A stretch of DNA of 64,000 bases, from contig NBBL01000008.1 of the NCBI GenBank assembly GCA_002892395.1, positions 91,201 through 155,200 on the forward strand. The letters run 5' to 3'. Made by a program: the position numbers and the translations under genes. Position 1 is the first letter of the stretch; each line of letters opens with the position of its first letter. Of this stretch, positions 1 to 8,104 are shown piece after piece. Source of the stretch: Lachnospiraceae bacterium. GTDB taxonomy: Bacteria; Bacillota; Clostridia; Lachnospirales; Lachnospiraceae. The notes under the pieces were generated by a model that saw only the letters and a program-made list of their open reading frames with translations, was not told the origin of the DNA and did no database searches.

Positions 1-1501
1 TCCCCCGAAGCGCCTTCGGAATCACTTCTCCGGTTCCTTCCTGATCCTCCTTTTCCCCCAGCGTTACCAGCCAGTTCAAAATGCCGGTAATAACAGCCGG
101 CGTCAATGTTTCGACAATCTCCTTTGCATCTGCCTTAACCAGAATAAAATGCCACTCACCCTCTTTGTTTACAAATGTTCCGATTCTTAAAAACTGAACC
201 ATAACGGACGACAGCAAACCAACCGGCGTTGGGTGATGTGCCAGGTCGGCCAAGTGGTGATTTTTGGGAGAAACTCCAATTCCTGCACCCTTCCATACAT
301 TGTCCTGCAAAACCCTGAACGCCCGCTCCAGATCTCCGATGCATTCCTTCAGGCGATCTCCGCCAAGTCCTCTGGACTTGGCATATTCTTGGATGAAGTG
401 ATCGACCTGATGATGGGACAGAGCCAGGTCCAATCCATCAAAGCTTGCTGCCCCAACGAAGATGGAATCAATGACCCCTGCATAGAGACCACTGATCATC
501 CCAAGCGCATAATCCGCCTTGTGGCCGTCAAAAGCATATCTCTCCAGCCGCCCGTTTACCTCCGAAAGGGCCGCGTCAATCTGAACTTCTGAAGACCGCC
601 TGTCAATGCCTACCGGAGCCTCTCCTGATTCCGCCTTGTATGTGACCTGCCCAACGACAATTTCTTCTCTGACAAGATCAGAATGTCCGGACACAAGTGG
701 CTTATCCGTGCCATTCAAAATGCGCTTGAAACAATCCGTCTTTGACCACTCACAGCATTCATAGACACGGGTTGCCAGACGGGGATGTGACTCACCGCTG
801 ATCATCATCTGCCGGATGACTTGGTTTCCCTTGGTGTCATTCACAAACCTGTGCAAATCCACCGCCTGCTTTATAAATTCATCCCGGTTGATGTTACCAT
901 AGCCATGTATCCGGAGAAGGGCATCCACCATTGTTTCCGGCTTCCCATCACAAAGAATGGCTGCACGATCCGCAGACAGCTCACTGCATCTGTCCCAGAA
1001 CAAAAAAGCATTCACAAGCCCCGGTGTAACAAAGCGGCGAACTGCACCCATATATCCCAGTGGGCTATCGTTTAATTTTCGTATCACATTCAACACAATT
1101 GAATGATAAAGATAATGCTTGCACGCGATATGACCACACTCATGTGCCAGTACACTGGCGATCTGTTCCGATGAAAGATGCTGAACCAAATTAGAAGTCA
1201 CATAAATGCAGGGATTGGTCGTCCCCGTCGTTCCCGCATTCATTTCCCGATCCCGGATGTAATACAGCTCCGGCACCTGAATCCGGAGTTTCTCACAAAT
1301 CGGCGGCAACAGACTGTAGATTTCCTTCATCTGATTTTCATTGATCCGAACTGCTGATGATAAAAGCTGAATCCTTGCCGCCTTCTCGTCATAATTTACC
1401 TGGTACGCCTCCACCAATTTTACAAACCGTGGAAACATGTTCAATGCCGTAAATGCTTTGCGATCCATCTCATGGATATAGCTCTCTGCTGCAAATGGCA
1501 T
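1..1501 (-). CDS. M48-family zinc metallopeptidase, C-terminus cut by window edge
   Basis: The frame is open from an ATG at 1501, with AGGAG upstream, to the left edge; no stop is reached, so at least 500 residues are present. The zinc motif HECGH is at residues 120-124, and the second-ligand motif SELSAD places E174 and D178 as in M48 (HtpX/Ste24-like) peptidases. No membrane segments are evident before the motif, unlike HtpX, so a soluble or peripheral enzyme is more likely. From about residue 300 a second region begins that contains a glycine-rich hydrophobic stretch (YALGMISGLYAGVIDSIFVG) and HHPTPVGLLSSV. It resembles a family of uncharacterised phage- and defence-associated proteins, so this may be a protease-effector fusion. 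Family call is firm; the role is unknown. Confidence 0.8.
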   Translation of the reverse strand, partial: MPFAAESYIHEMDRKAFTALNMFPRFVKLVEAYQVNYDEKAARIQLLSSAVRINENQMKEIYSLLPPICEKLRIQVPELYYIRDREMNAGTTGTTNPCIYVTSNLVQHLSSEQIASVLAHECGHIACKHYLYHSIVLNVIRKLNDSPLGYMGAVRRFVTPGLVNAFLFWDRCSELSADRAAILCDGKPETMVDALLRIHGYGNINRDEFIKQAVDLHRFVNDTKGNQVIRQMMISGESHPRLATRVYECCEWSKTDCFKRILNGTDKPLVSGHSDLVREEIVVGQVTYKAESGEAPVGIDRRSSEVQIDAALSEVNGRLERYAFDGHKADYALGMISGLYAGVIDSIFVGAASFDGLDLALSHHQVDHFIQEYAKSRGLGGDRLKECIGDLERAFRVLQDNVWKGAGIGVSPKNHHLADLAHHPTPVGLLSSVMVQFLRIGTFVNKEGEWHFILVKADAKEIVETLTPAVITGILNWLVTLGEKEDQEGTGEVIPKALRG

Positions 1502-1676
1502 ATAAACTCCTTCCCTTTTGCATTTATTTTTTGATCTGACATGTTATTGGTCCAACCGCTCTTTTGTATGTTCTCTGAATCTTCATCCAGCATGCACCAC
1601 CAATCGTTTTATTTCAATCGTTTTTTTAAAGAACCAATCCACAAAAGGCATCCTGGATCCGGAAAAAAAACGACCG
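1502..1676. other. Intergenic junction before orphan cassette A
   Basis: No gene, promoter or terminator stands out. In-frame ATGs at 1541 and 1592 extend the downstream toxin frame into this stretch, but neither has a ribosome binding site and the residues they add do not match the phage protein. The stretch is best read as unrelated DNA joined to a cassette that lost its 5' part. Confidence 0.5.
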
Positions 1677-2128
1677 GCACGACCCTGGACACGCTTGACA
1701 AGTACAAAGAAGCAAGACACAATAACATTGAGGAGTATCAGCTGCTCCGTGGATATGGTCAGGCGGTCAAGAAGGGCGACATCAACCCTCTGGTCGGCTT
1801 CGATGAATACCAGAGAGTCGCTGCGGACGTCCGAGCTCGCGTGGTCGGCACCACAACCTCGGACGGCGTACAGATTGACTCCTACACCACCCACTTCATT
1901 GACCGAGTGATCGGGCAGACAGCTGACCCACACGAAGGTATGAGGGAAGGCGTTACCGTGGAGAGAGTCTTGGAGGCCTTACAAGCTGAGAATACGACGA
2001 CCAGAGTGATGGCAGACGGAGACATGCGGAGGGCCTACCGAAGCGATAGCGCGAGCGTGACAGTCAGCATAAGGGATCATCGTATTATACAGACGAACCC
2101 AAGGAATGAGGATCAAAATGAAAATTGA
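1677..2128 (+). pseudogene. Orphan MuF C-terminal toxin tip, copy A (no start)
   Basis: This stretch encodes about 150 residues nearly identical to the C-terminus of copy B (3713-4166), beginning at TTLDTLDKY and ending RNEDQNEN. There is no MuF body and no credible start or ribosome binding site. The domain has the pattern SYTTHFIDRVIG, then GMREGVTVERVLEAL, then a strand-rich end with IIQTNPR. That layout recalls the small BECR-fold ribonucleases found at the ends of MuF-type phage proteins; this is inference from pattern, not a search. The downstream partner gene overlaps its stop by 11 nt. The reading frame is intact, which fits a silent cassette kept functional by recombination, or a recent arrival. 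Confidence 0.65.
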
Positions 2129-2327
2129 CGAGAGGGACAAAAAGTTTTTGTTAGAACACATAAAAGACTCCCAGGCTATGCTTGATGCGAACGACATCAG
2201 CGGTCTGCTGGACGCGCTGGACGACTTCATGACAACGGACGGCTATGCTCCGCCAGATTATCACGAGTTAAACGATATAGGCCGACAAGCCCAGCGAATA
2301 TACGATCGCATCTATTACAACAACTAA
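2118..2327 (+). CDS. Putative immunity protein, copy A
   Basis: Small acidic protein of 69 residues from the ATG at 2118, which has GAGG six bases upstream; an ATG at 2106 in the same frame lacks a good site. It starts inside the 3' end of the toxin-tip frame, the arrangement usual for toxin/immunity pairs. Predicted mostly helical (KKFLLEHIKDSQAMLDANDISGLL), with no signal or membrane segment, so it acts in the cytoplasm if expressed. Differs from copy B (4156-4365) at only a few C-terminal residues (QRIYDR against EQILDR). The immunity function is inferred from position, size and the neighbouring toxin-like domain; I do not recognise the family. Confidence 0.6.
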   Translation: MKIDERDKKFLLEHIKDSQAMLDANDISGLLDALDDFMTTDGYAPPDYHELNDIGRQAQRIYDRIYYNN

Positions 2328-2357
2328 CCACCGAGCAGATCAGCGAGGTGGTTTTTT
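2327..2357 (+). terminator. Rho-independent terminator after immunity A
   Basis: ACCACC pairs with GGTGGT across a short loop and is followed by six Ts. The same hairpin follows immunity B (4365-4395) and the gene after MuF in the prophage (49142-49174), so it belongs to the exchanged module. Confidence 0.75.
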
Positions 2358-2386
2358 CATGCCCAAAATTAGAAGGGAGTTACGCC

Positions 2387-2443
2387 ATGATTAGAATCCA
2401 CCTGGATCTTCACATCATAACGGTGAAGGGGCATGCGCCGTAA
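2387..2443 (+). pseudogene. Truncated Prp-like protease N-terminus, copy A
   Basis: An ATG with a good site (AGAAGGGAG) opens an 18-residue frame, MIRIHLDLHIITVKGHAP, then stops. The pattern MI-x-V/I followed by TVKGHA matches the start of Prp cysteine proteases, in which the histidine of GHA is catalytic; compare TIDGHA in the prophage Prp at 49302. In the prophage, prp also lies just downstream of the MuF gene and this terminator. The cassette therefore seems to have been lifted from a phage head-gene cluster and cut inside prp. A stub this short leaves some doubt. Confidence 0.45.
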
Positions 2444-2513
2444 CCGGAGAATGGTGAAGGGGCACGTGCCCCGTCCTGAGGATAAGGAAAGAATTACGAT
2501 TTGACCAATTGAG

Positions 2514-2690
2514 TTAAGCGATTTCTCTATATCGGGTATATACATATTCATAAATCTGTCGACGATACATAGAGATACTAACCTCATCGTAACACTCCGG
2601 CAGTTCTTCCCAGAGCGTATCACGAATCAGCTTATCAATCTCAGCCTTTGTTTCCTGCTTGTCCGTCCAGTGATCAAGTTCAGCAATTTT
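2514..2690 (-). pseudogene. C-terminal fragment of a type I restriction R subunit
   Basis: The minus strand reads about 58 codons ending HWTDKQETKAEIDKLIRD, TLWEELPECYDE, then YEYVYTRYREIA and a stop at 2514-2516. This is typical of the extreme C-terminus of EcoR124-type HsdR proteins. The complete hsdR in this window (14810-17869) ends quite differently, so the fragment came from another system. It is cut at about 2690-2700, exactly where MuF homology begins, so cassette B was joined into or next to a former restriction locus. It has no start and is non-functional. Confidence 0.7.
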
Positions 2691-2699
2691 CCCCTTTCA

Positions 2700-4166
2700 G
2701 AGCTGCAGCAGATCACGGATGCTCTGGTGGATCAGTCCTCCAAGGAGCTCTATAACATCACGAAAAGCGCCGGGTTCATGATCGATATGGGGGGCAGCAA
2801 GGGAAAGGTATTTACGCCGTTAGCCGACGTTTATAACAGCTTCCTGGACGACGCCATCACCGGCATGGTTAACGGGGCCTACGACTACAACACGCTGGTG
2901 AAGCGTATGGTCTCCCGGATGACCGGATCCGGGCTGAGGACGGATCACGCCTTCAAGACCGAAAACGGCGGGGACTGGGGAATCGACTACGCGAGCGGCT
3001 GGCATAACAGGATCGATGTGGCAGCGCGTCGCGCACTTCTCACCGGTTTCAACCAGCTGGCCGGAACCGTGACTGACATGAACGCGCAGCGGCTGGGAAC
3101 CAACCTTTTCGAGGTCTCCTGGCATCCCGGTGCCCGCCCGTCCCACACGGTCTGGCAAGGGCGGATCTACACCAAGGAGGAGCTGGCCAGCAAGTGCGGC
3201 CTGGGGACCGGTCCGGGGCTCTGCGGCTGGAGCTGTCACCACAACTATTATTCCTTCGTTCCCGGTGTAAGCCAGCGGAACTGGTCAGATGCGTGGCTTA
3301 AGGAAATGAACGCCAGAGAGAACACGCCGGTCAAGTTCCGGGGGCGTGAGTACACGACCTACCAGGCCACTCAGAAGCAGAGGCAGATGGAAACAGCCCT
3401 CAGAGCCCGCCGTGAGCAGGTGCAGCTTCTCAGACATGCAGAAGCTGATCCGCATGACATTACAACCGCCCGCTGCAAATATCAGACCCAGCTGGACGAG
3501 TACAAGCGCTTCAGCAGGGCCATGAAGCTGCCGGAGCAGATGGAGCGAATCTACACCGGAAGAACCGGGGGACGGATCGCTCCCAGTCCTCAGACCTATG
3601 CCAAGTGGCAGGCGGAACAGATCAACAATGCGAAGGAACGCCAGGAGAAGAAAAGGCGCGAGGACATGGAGGCAGCCGACCACAAGAAGTGGCTCAAAGA
3701 CATCGGTGCGGCCAGCACGACCCTGGACACGCTTGACAAGTACACGGAAGCAAGGCACTATAACACAGAGGAGTATCAGCTGCTCCGTGGATATGGTCAG
3801 GCGGTCAAGAAGGGCGACATCAACCCTCTGGTCGGCTTCGATGAATACCAGAGAGTCGCTGCGGACGTCCGAGCTCGCGTGGTCGGCACCACAACCTCGG
3901 ACGGCGTACAGATTGACTCCTACACCACCCACTTCATTGACCGAGTGATCGGGCAGACAGCTGACCCACATGAAGGTATGAGGGAAGGCGTTACCGTGGA
4001 GAGAGTCTTGGAGGCCTTACAAGCTGAGAATACGACGACCAGAGTGATGGCAGATGGAGACATGCGGAGGACCTACCGAAGCGATAGCGCGAGCGTGACA
4101 GTCAGCATAAGGGATCATCGTATTATACAGACGAACCCAAGGAATGAGGATCAAAATGAAAATTGA
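2700..4166 (+). pseudogene. Orphan MuF minor-head gene (5'-truncated) with alternative toxin tip, copy B
   Basis: From 2700 to 3580 this is almost base-for-base the same as prophage MuF 47703-48583: equal length, about 30 differences by eye. It starts at the equivalent of MuF residue 108 and keeps the minor-capsid core (SWHPGARPSHTVWQGRIY, CGLGTGPGLCGWSCHHNYY). Identity stops abruptly just after GGRIAPS; beyond that lies a basic linker (QEKKRREDMEAADHKKW) and the toxin tip shared with copy A. An in-frame GTG at 2670 would give a 498-residue product, but it has no ribosome binding site and reads through the junction with hsdR debris. It is therefore probably silent, yet every codon of the body and tip is intact, as expected of a recombination donor. 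Confidence 0.75.
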
Positions 4167-4365
4167 CGAGAGGGACAAAAAGTTTTTGTTAGAACACATA
4201 AAAGACTCCCAGGCTATGCTTGATGCGAACGACATCAGCGGTCTGCTGGACGCGCTGGACGACTTCATGACAACGGACGGCTATGCTCCGCCAGATTATC
4301 ACGAGTTAAACGACATAGGCAGACAGGCCGAGCAAATATTGGATCGCATATACTACAACAACTAA
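4156..4365 (+). CDS. Putative immunity protein, copy B
   Basis: A 69-residue acidic protein beginning at an ATG with GAGG upstream, overlapping the toxin-tip stop by 11 nt. Identical to copy A apart from the C-terminal segment (GRQAEQILDRIYYNN). It carries its own ribosome binding site and terminator, so it could be translated even if the truncated toxin frame is not, provided a transcript reaches it; no promoter is obvious nearby. Immunity is inferred from context. Confidence 0.6.
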   Translation: MKIDERDKKFLLEHIKDSQAMLDANDISGLLDALDDFMTTDGYAPPDYHELNDIGRQAEQILDRIYYNN

Positions 4366-4395
4366 CCACCGAGCAGATCAGCGAGGTGGTTTTTT
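4365..4395 (+). terminator. Rho-independent terminator after immunity B
   Basis: The same ACCACC/GGTGGT stem and T-run as after copy A and in the prophage after the MuF module. Confidence 0.75.
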
Positions 4396-4424
4396 CATAC
4401 CCAAAATTAGAAGGGAGTTACGCC

Positions 4425-4481
4425 ATGATCAGAATCCACCTGGATCTTCACATCATGACGGTGAAGGGGCATGCGCCGTAA
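4425..4481 (+). pseudogene. Truncated Prp-like protease N-terminus, copy B
   Basis: Same 18-residue stub as copy A with one change (HIM for HII), again with a strong ribosome binding site and ending right after GHAP. Homology between the two cassettes continues to about 4505 with one deletion of roughly 38 bases relative to copy A. Confidence 0.45.
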
Positions 4482-4500
4482 CCGGAGAATAAGGAAAAAA

Positions 4501-4698
4501 TTACGTTTTCCCCTTTATCTTTTTGAGCAGTGCCTCAATTGTAAACCGAGATTCCATACCCAGGACCTCAGATGAAGTTGAATACCAATCGTTACATGCA
4601 CAGGAAAAAGGGTATGGATTCTTCCTTACAAAGATGAGATGGTCTGGAATGTCCATCTCATTGCTGAAAAGGCTGTCTCGGAAGCCCGAACGGGTATA
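4501..4698 (-). pseudogene. C-terminal remnant of an unrecognised protein
   Basis: The minus strand is open for about 66 codons and ends FTIEALLKKIKGKT at 4501-4503; upstream it runs into an in-frame TAG at 4699. The middle reads PYPFSCACNDWYSTSSEVLG, which looks like real protein rather than noise, but there is no start codon with a ribosome binding site. I do not recognise the family. It abuts the end of cassette B and is probably another truncated resident gene. Confidence 0.35.
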
Positions 4699-4938
4699 CT
4701 AACAGACGAAGATACGATTGGAAGAATCAATGCTATCATCACCCCTTCGTAAGGAATGGGCAGTCACTTCATCTACGGAGAAGAGGTGCTCAAGAAACTG
4801 GGATGTTCAAAGGTTACAGCAGAGAACATCATCCTGAAGCCTAAACTTCTCAAGAAGTAACCATCATTCATGCACGGCCGCCGTATTCTGGTGACTGTGC
4901 TACGCCCAATATAAAGGTGCTGTAAGCCCTTGCTTTTG
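4699..4938. other. Remnant region between cassette B and yolD
   Basis: Contains a short plus-strand frame (4756-4860, 34 codons, MGSHFIYGEEVLKKLG...) whose start has no usable ribosome binding site, preceded by another short open stretch. They look like ends of decayed genes. No RNA gene or clear promoter seen. Confidence 0.35.
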
Positions 4939-5361
4939 TTACTCTATCACTGCAAATATGTCTCCGCTGATATCCAATATATCATCTATCGGCACCTTTG
5001 TTCCGTCTTGCAACACGATCTGCCGCTCGTAATCATCGAGCTTCTTTACTGTCCCGGTTATCGTCAGATACGCGCCGCCGTCTTTGCGATCATCTGGCCT
5101 GAAGTAGGTGAATGTCACCTCCGGTGCGTCAGCAAGCTTCTCTCGAAGAAGCTGAATCTTCGCATTCAGCTCGTTCAGAGAGCTTTCCTCCAGCTCAATC
5201 TTATCGTCCGTCAGCCGTCCGGTTTCCTTAATTGCGGCATCATATCCGGTGAGTGCCGCAAAAGGTGCAAACTGCGCCGCACGGTCTGATATCGGCATCT
5301 GCGGGCGAGTCTTAGAGACATGGTGCGGCAGATTAATTATATCTTCATACTTTGTCTTCAC
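4939..5361 (-). CDS. YolD-like family protein
   Basis: Small protein of 140 residues. The N-terminal pattern PHHVSKTRPQMPISDRAAQF followed by FAALTGYDAAIKET is typical of YolD-like proteins from clostridial mobile elements. The C-terminus (GTVKKLDDYERQIVLQDGTK) has the beta-rich character of the family. YolD proteins are regularly encoded next to UvrX/UmuC-type polymerases, as here; their biochemical role is not established. It is the last gene of a leftward run starting with uvrX at 7182. Confidence 0.8.
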   Translation of the reverse strand: MKTKYEDIINLPHHVSKTRPQMPISDRAAQFAPFAALTGYDAAIKETGRLTDDKIELEESSLNELNAKIQLLREKLADAPEVTFTYFRPDDRKDGGAYLTITGTVKKLDDYERQIVLQDGTKVPIDDILDISGDIFAVIE

Positions 5362-5383
5362 AAGCTACTCCTCATTCATTTCG

Positions 5384-5677
5384 TCAAAAGGACACCACAA
5401 TGCCTTTATGATCGGATAGAGTCTTCGATTGATTCCATTCCACAATTTTGACCTCAGCATTCCCTGCAAAATCTTCCGTCAGAGCAATGTGATCAATACA
5501 CTCTGGCTGGTTTTTAGTAAGAAGCGATAGGCCGCAGTCCGTCAATCTCGGATGGAGTCGCTGATCTGTCTCTGTCAGGACAAGTATATCTGCTTTGATT
5601 TCATCAATCGAACTCATTATCTCAGCGAGAGCCTTTTTATGTTTAAGGCGTTCTATATTCCATGTCGCTATCTTCAC
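5384..5677 (-). pseudogene. Shortened endonuclease/exonuclease/phosphatase (EEP) family gene
   Basis: The 97-residue frame begins MKIATWNIERLK and ILVLTETD, the first EEP motifs, and ends with CIDHIALTED and SDHKGIVV, the last two catalytic motifs carrying the Asp-His pairs. Normal family members are about 220-280 residues, so the middle (roughly residues 45-55 of this product) has been lost by an in-frame deletion. The ATG overlaps the uvrX stop by 4 nt, showing translational coupling. Whether the mini-protein folds is doubtful. Confidence 0.6.
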
Positions 5678-7182
5678 GCCTTATGTCCTCCAATCTGCGC
5701 ATTACGCTCTTTCGCGGTTGCGCCTTCTTGCAGATTCATACCCTTGAGAATGGAGTTCTTGCCGTACTTTTTCTTGATGGCAAGTATAGCGCCCTGAATC
5801 TTCTTTTCGCGCTCCAGCTTCGCAGCCTCCGCTTTTTGTTTTGCCTCCTCGGCAGCGTAATCAGTAAAGAGGTCAAGCTGGTATGTCTCATTTCTTTTCT
5901 TTGGGGCATCGGCTTCCGGAAGAACATGGTTTGCAACGACATACATGCGGCGTACCAGCAGGTCCTTGTCCACGATGCGGTCATACAAATCCGACACAGC
6001 GCCCATTATTTTCTTTGTGGAGGAAGTGTATCCGTCAAGGTTAATCGAGCCGTGTGCCTTCTTTGGCATGGCTCGCCCATAGATATCCTTCTCAATCTCG
6101 CCGTGATACCTGGCTTTCCGCGCCGGGTCAGTGAGATTTTCAATATCGTAAACGATGGTAATCACGATCTGGTCGGTAACAAGCCCCTTGTCCACCAACT
6201 CCAGCACAAGAGCATCCGCCATTTCGCGTGTAACAAGCTTGGCCTTCTCTGCGTCATAGGCACAGGACAGCACCTGACCGGAGCTTAGGCTATTCGTGCG
6301 CGGCTTATATGCCTTGATATCCACGATGGTACACGGTTCCCAGCCCCAGGCGTGGTCAATAAGCAGCTCCGTATTCTTCCCAAACAGGCTATAGAGGAAA
6401 TCTTCGTTTCGATGGGAACAAAGGGCGATATCGCCCATAGTACGGATGCCGTACTTTTCCAGCTTTTTTGCCGTGCCGTGTCCGACGCGCCAGAAATCCG
6501 TAATCGGTCGATGATCCCAGAGCTCACGCCGAAACTTCATTTCGTCCAGTTCCGCAATGCGCACGCCATTTTTATCGGCAGGGATATGCTTCGCCACTAT
6601 GTCCATAGCAACCTTGCAGAGGAACAGGTTTGTGCCGATTCCTGCTGTTGCCGTGATGCCGGTGGTCTCCAACACGTCAAGAATGATCTTCATGGCAAGG
6701 GCGTGCGCCGACAGCTTATAGGCGTTCAAATAGTGCGTCACATCCATGAAGACCTCGTCGATGGAGTAGACCACTACATCCTCCGGCGCGACATACTTCA
6801 TGTAGATGGAGTAAATGCGGGTGCTGTACTCCATGTAATACGCCATTCTCGGCGGCGCAATGATGAAATCCAGTGCAAGGTACGGATTTGCCTTTAGCTC
6901 GGAGGCAAAATGGGATAAGCCTTCCAGCTTGCGCCCCGGTACTTTGCTCTGGCGCATGGAATTTGCGTTTTTGACCTTTTGTCGGACTTCAAATAGACGC
7001 GCTCTGCCCGGAATCCCGTAGCTCTTGAGCGACGGTGTCACCGCAAGGCAGATGGTTTTGTCCGTCCGGCTCTCATCTGCTACGACGAGGTTTGTGTCCA
7101 ATGGGTCTAAGCCCCGCTCGCGGCATTCTACGGAGGCGTAGAAGGACTTTAAGTCTATAGCGATGTAGGTATGCCGGATCAT
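5674..7182 (-). CDS. uvrX: Y-family DNA polymerase, UvrX/UmuC type
   Basis: A 502-residue translesion polymerase. The N-terminus TYIAIDLKSFYASVEC holds the first catalytic aspartate, and YSIDEVFMDVT near residue 140 is the SIDE motif of the palm. A helix-hairpin-helix segment follows (ITDFWRVGHGTAKKLEKYGI), then the little-finger region. The C-terminus carries a highly charged tail (AEEAKQKAEAAKLEREKK). Length and order match UvrX-like polymerases of mobile elements, usually SOS-induced and paired with YolD. The ribosome binding site GAAGGAGG precedes the ATG. Expected to allow replication past UV lesions. Confidence 0.9.
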   Translation of the reverse strand: MIRHTYIAIDLKSFYASVECRERGLDPLDTNLVVADESRTDKTICLAVTPSLKSYGIPGRARLFEVRQKVKNANSMRQSKVPGRKLEGLSHFASELKANPYLALDFIIAPPRMAYYMEYSTRIYSIYMKYVAPEDVVVYSIDEVFMDVTHYLNAYKLSAHALAMKIILDVLETTGITATAGIGTNLFLCKVAMDIVAKHIPADKNGVRIAELDEMKFRRELWDHRPITDFWRVGHGTAKKLEKYGIRTMGDIALCSHRNEDFLYSLFGKNTELLIDHAWGWEPCTIVDIKAYKPRTNSLSSGQVLSCAYDAEKAKLVTREMADALVLELVDKGLVTDQIVITIVYDIENLTDPARKARYHGEIEKDIYGRAMPKKAHGSINLDGYTSSTKKIMGAVSDLYDRIVDKDLLVRRMYVVANHVLPEADAPKKRNETYQLDLFTDYAAEEAKQKAEAAKLEREKKIQGAILAIKKKYGKNSILKGMNLQEGATAKERNAQIGGHKA

Positions 7183-7214
7183 CTTCTACGCCTCCTTCTT
7201 ATCATATGAATCTT

Positions 7215-7601
7215 TTATTGCTCCGTTTTCCTTTTGCATATCTTGGGCGCAGTAAGCTCATAGCTCATATCCAATAGCATCTTGATCTTGTCATCCGATA
7301 CGATGCCGTCAAGAGCCTCTGTTATCCAGCTCGTTTTGCTCATGTGGTATGCGGGAAAAAAGCCAGGCTCCTCCCGGAGCGAGCCGATGAGGATGGTGTC
7401 ACACTTAAAATTTACCGCATCCAGCAGCTCATCTCCCTGCAAGCCGAGCTTGTTCCTCGGAATATCCATAATGAGTGCAAACCACTTTTTGTTATTCACA
7501 TGACGAAATACCGTAAAATCGGGATATTTCGCCCACGGATAGTTTCGACCGGCGTTGTAGGTTTCAAGAATATAGTTCGTTAATTTCTCTCGATTCATCA
7601 T
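7215..7601 (-). CDS. MmcQ/YjbR family DNA-binding protein
   Basis: Protein of 128 residues with the CyaY-like fold signature of YjbR: WAKYPDFTVFRHVNNKKWFA, then NFKCDTIL and GFFPAYHMSKTSWITEAL. Family members bind DNA non-specifically and some accompany mitomycin resistance, but the role here is unknown. It follows the flavodoxin gene by 3 bases and was probably co-transcribed with it. Confidence 0.85.
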   Translation of the reverse strand: MMNREKLTNYILETYNAGRNYPWAKYPDFTVFRHVNNKKWFALIMDIPRNKLGLQGDELLDAVNFKCDTILIGSLREEPGFFPAYHMSKTSWITEALDGIVSDDKIKMLLDMSYELTAPKICKRKTEQ

Positions 7602-7604
7602 GCA

Positions 7605-8084
7605 TCAAAAGCCCATGCTTTCAACCCATGCAGCCAGCTCCGGATTATTCGAGTGAGATTTGAGCACTTTGCCATCCAACAGTTTTGCACCCTTGCAGCT
7701 TGGCGCCAGCCTTTCATTGGTCTTGCCCATACCGCTACCACCGGAGGTCGCGAACGGAACGATTGTCTTTCCGGTTAGGTCATAGCTTTCCAAAAAGGTG
7801 TTGATAATCGTTGGAGCGACATACCACCAAATCGGGAAGCCAACAAAAATGGTATCATATTCGCTCATGTTATCCCGCTTGGATTCAATCTCCGGACGGG
7901 AAGCATGGTTGCTCATCTCAATGGTGCTGCGGGCGTTCTTATCCATCCAGTTGAGATCAGCTTTCGTGTACGGAATCTTCGGTGCAATCTCAAAGAGATC
8001 TGCGCCGACTGCATCTGCCAGCGTCTGCGCAACCTTAGCGGTCACACCAGACGCAGAAAAATATGCTACAAGCTTTCTGCTCAT
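7605..8084 (-). CDS. Flavodoxin family protein
   Basis: Protein of 159 residues. The N-terminal LVAYFSASGVTAKVAQTLA is the FMN phosphate-binding loop, and FVGFPIWWYVAPTIINTFLE plus the late TSGGSGMG are the other two flavodoxin signatures. Related long proteins are annotated as flavodoxins or NAD(P)H-dependent oxidoreductases. Lies between a PNPOx-like gene and mmcQ in the same direction, a common clostridial accessory gene group. Cytoplasmic electron carrier or quinone-reductase-like role inferred. Confidence 0.85.
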   Translation of the reverse strand: MSRKLVAYFSASGVTAKVAQTLADAVGADLFEIAPKIPYTKADLNWMDKNARSTIEMSNHASRPEIESKRDNMSEYDTIFVGFPIWWYVAPTIINTFLESYDLTGKTIVPFATSGGSGMGKTNERLAPSCKGAKLLDGKVLKSHSNNPELAAWVESMGF

Positions 8085-8104
8085 AATGTTTGTCTCTCCT
8101 TGAG

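Noticed and set aside
2670..2700. GTG at 2670 as true start of the orphan MuF gene
   Set aside because: There is no ribosome binding site and the added residues come from antisense hsdR debris.
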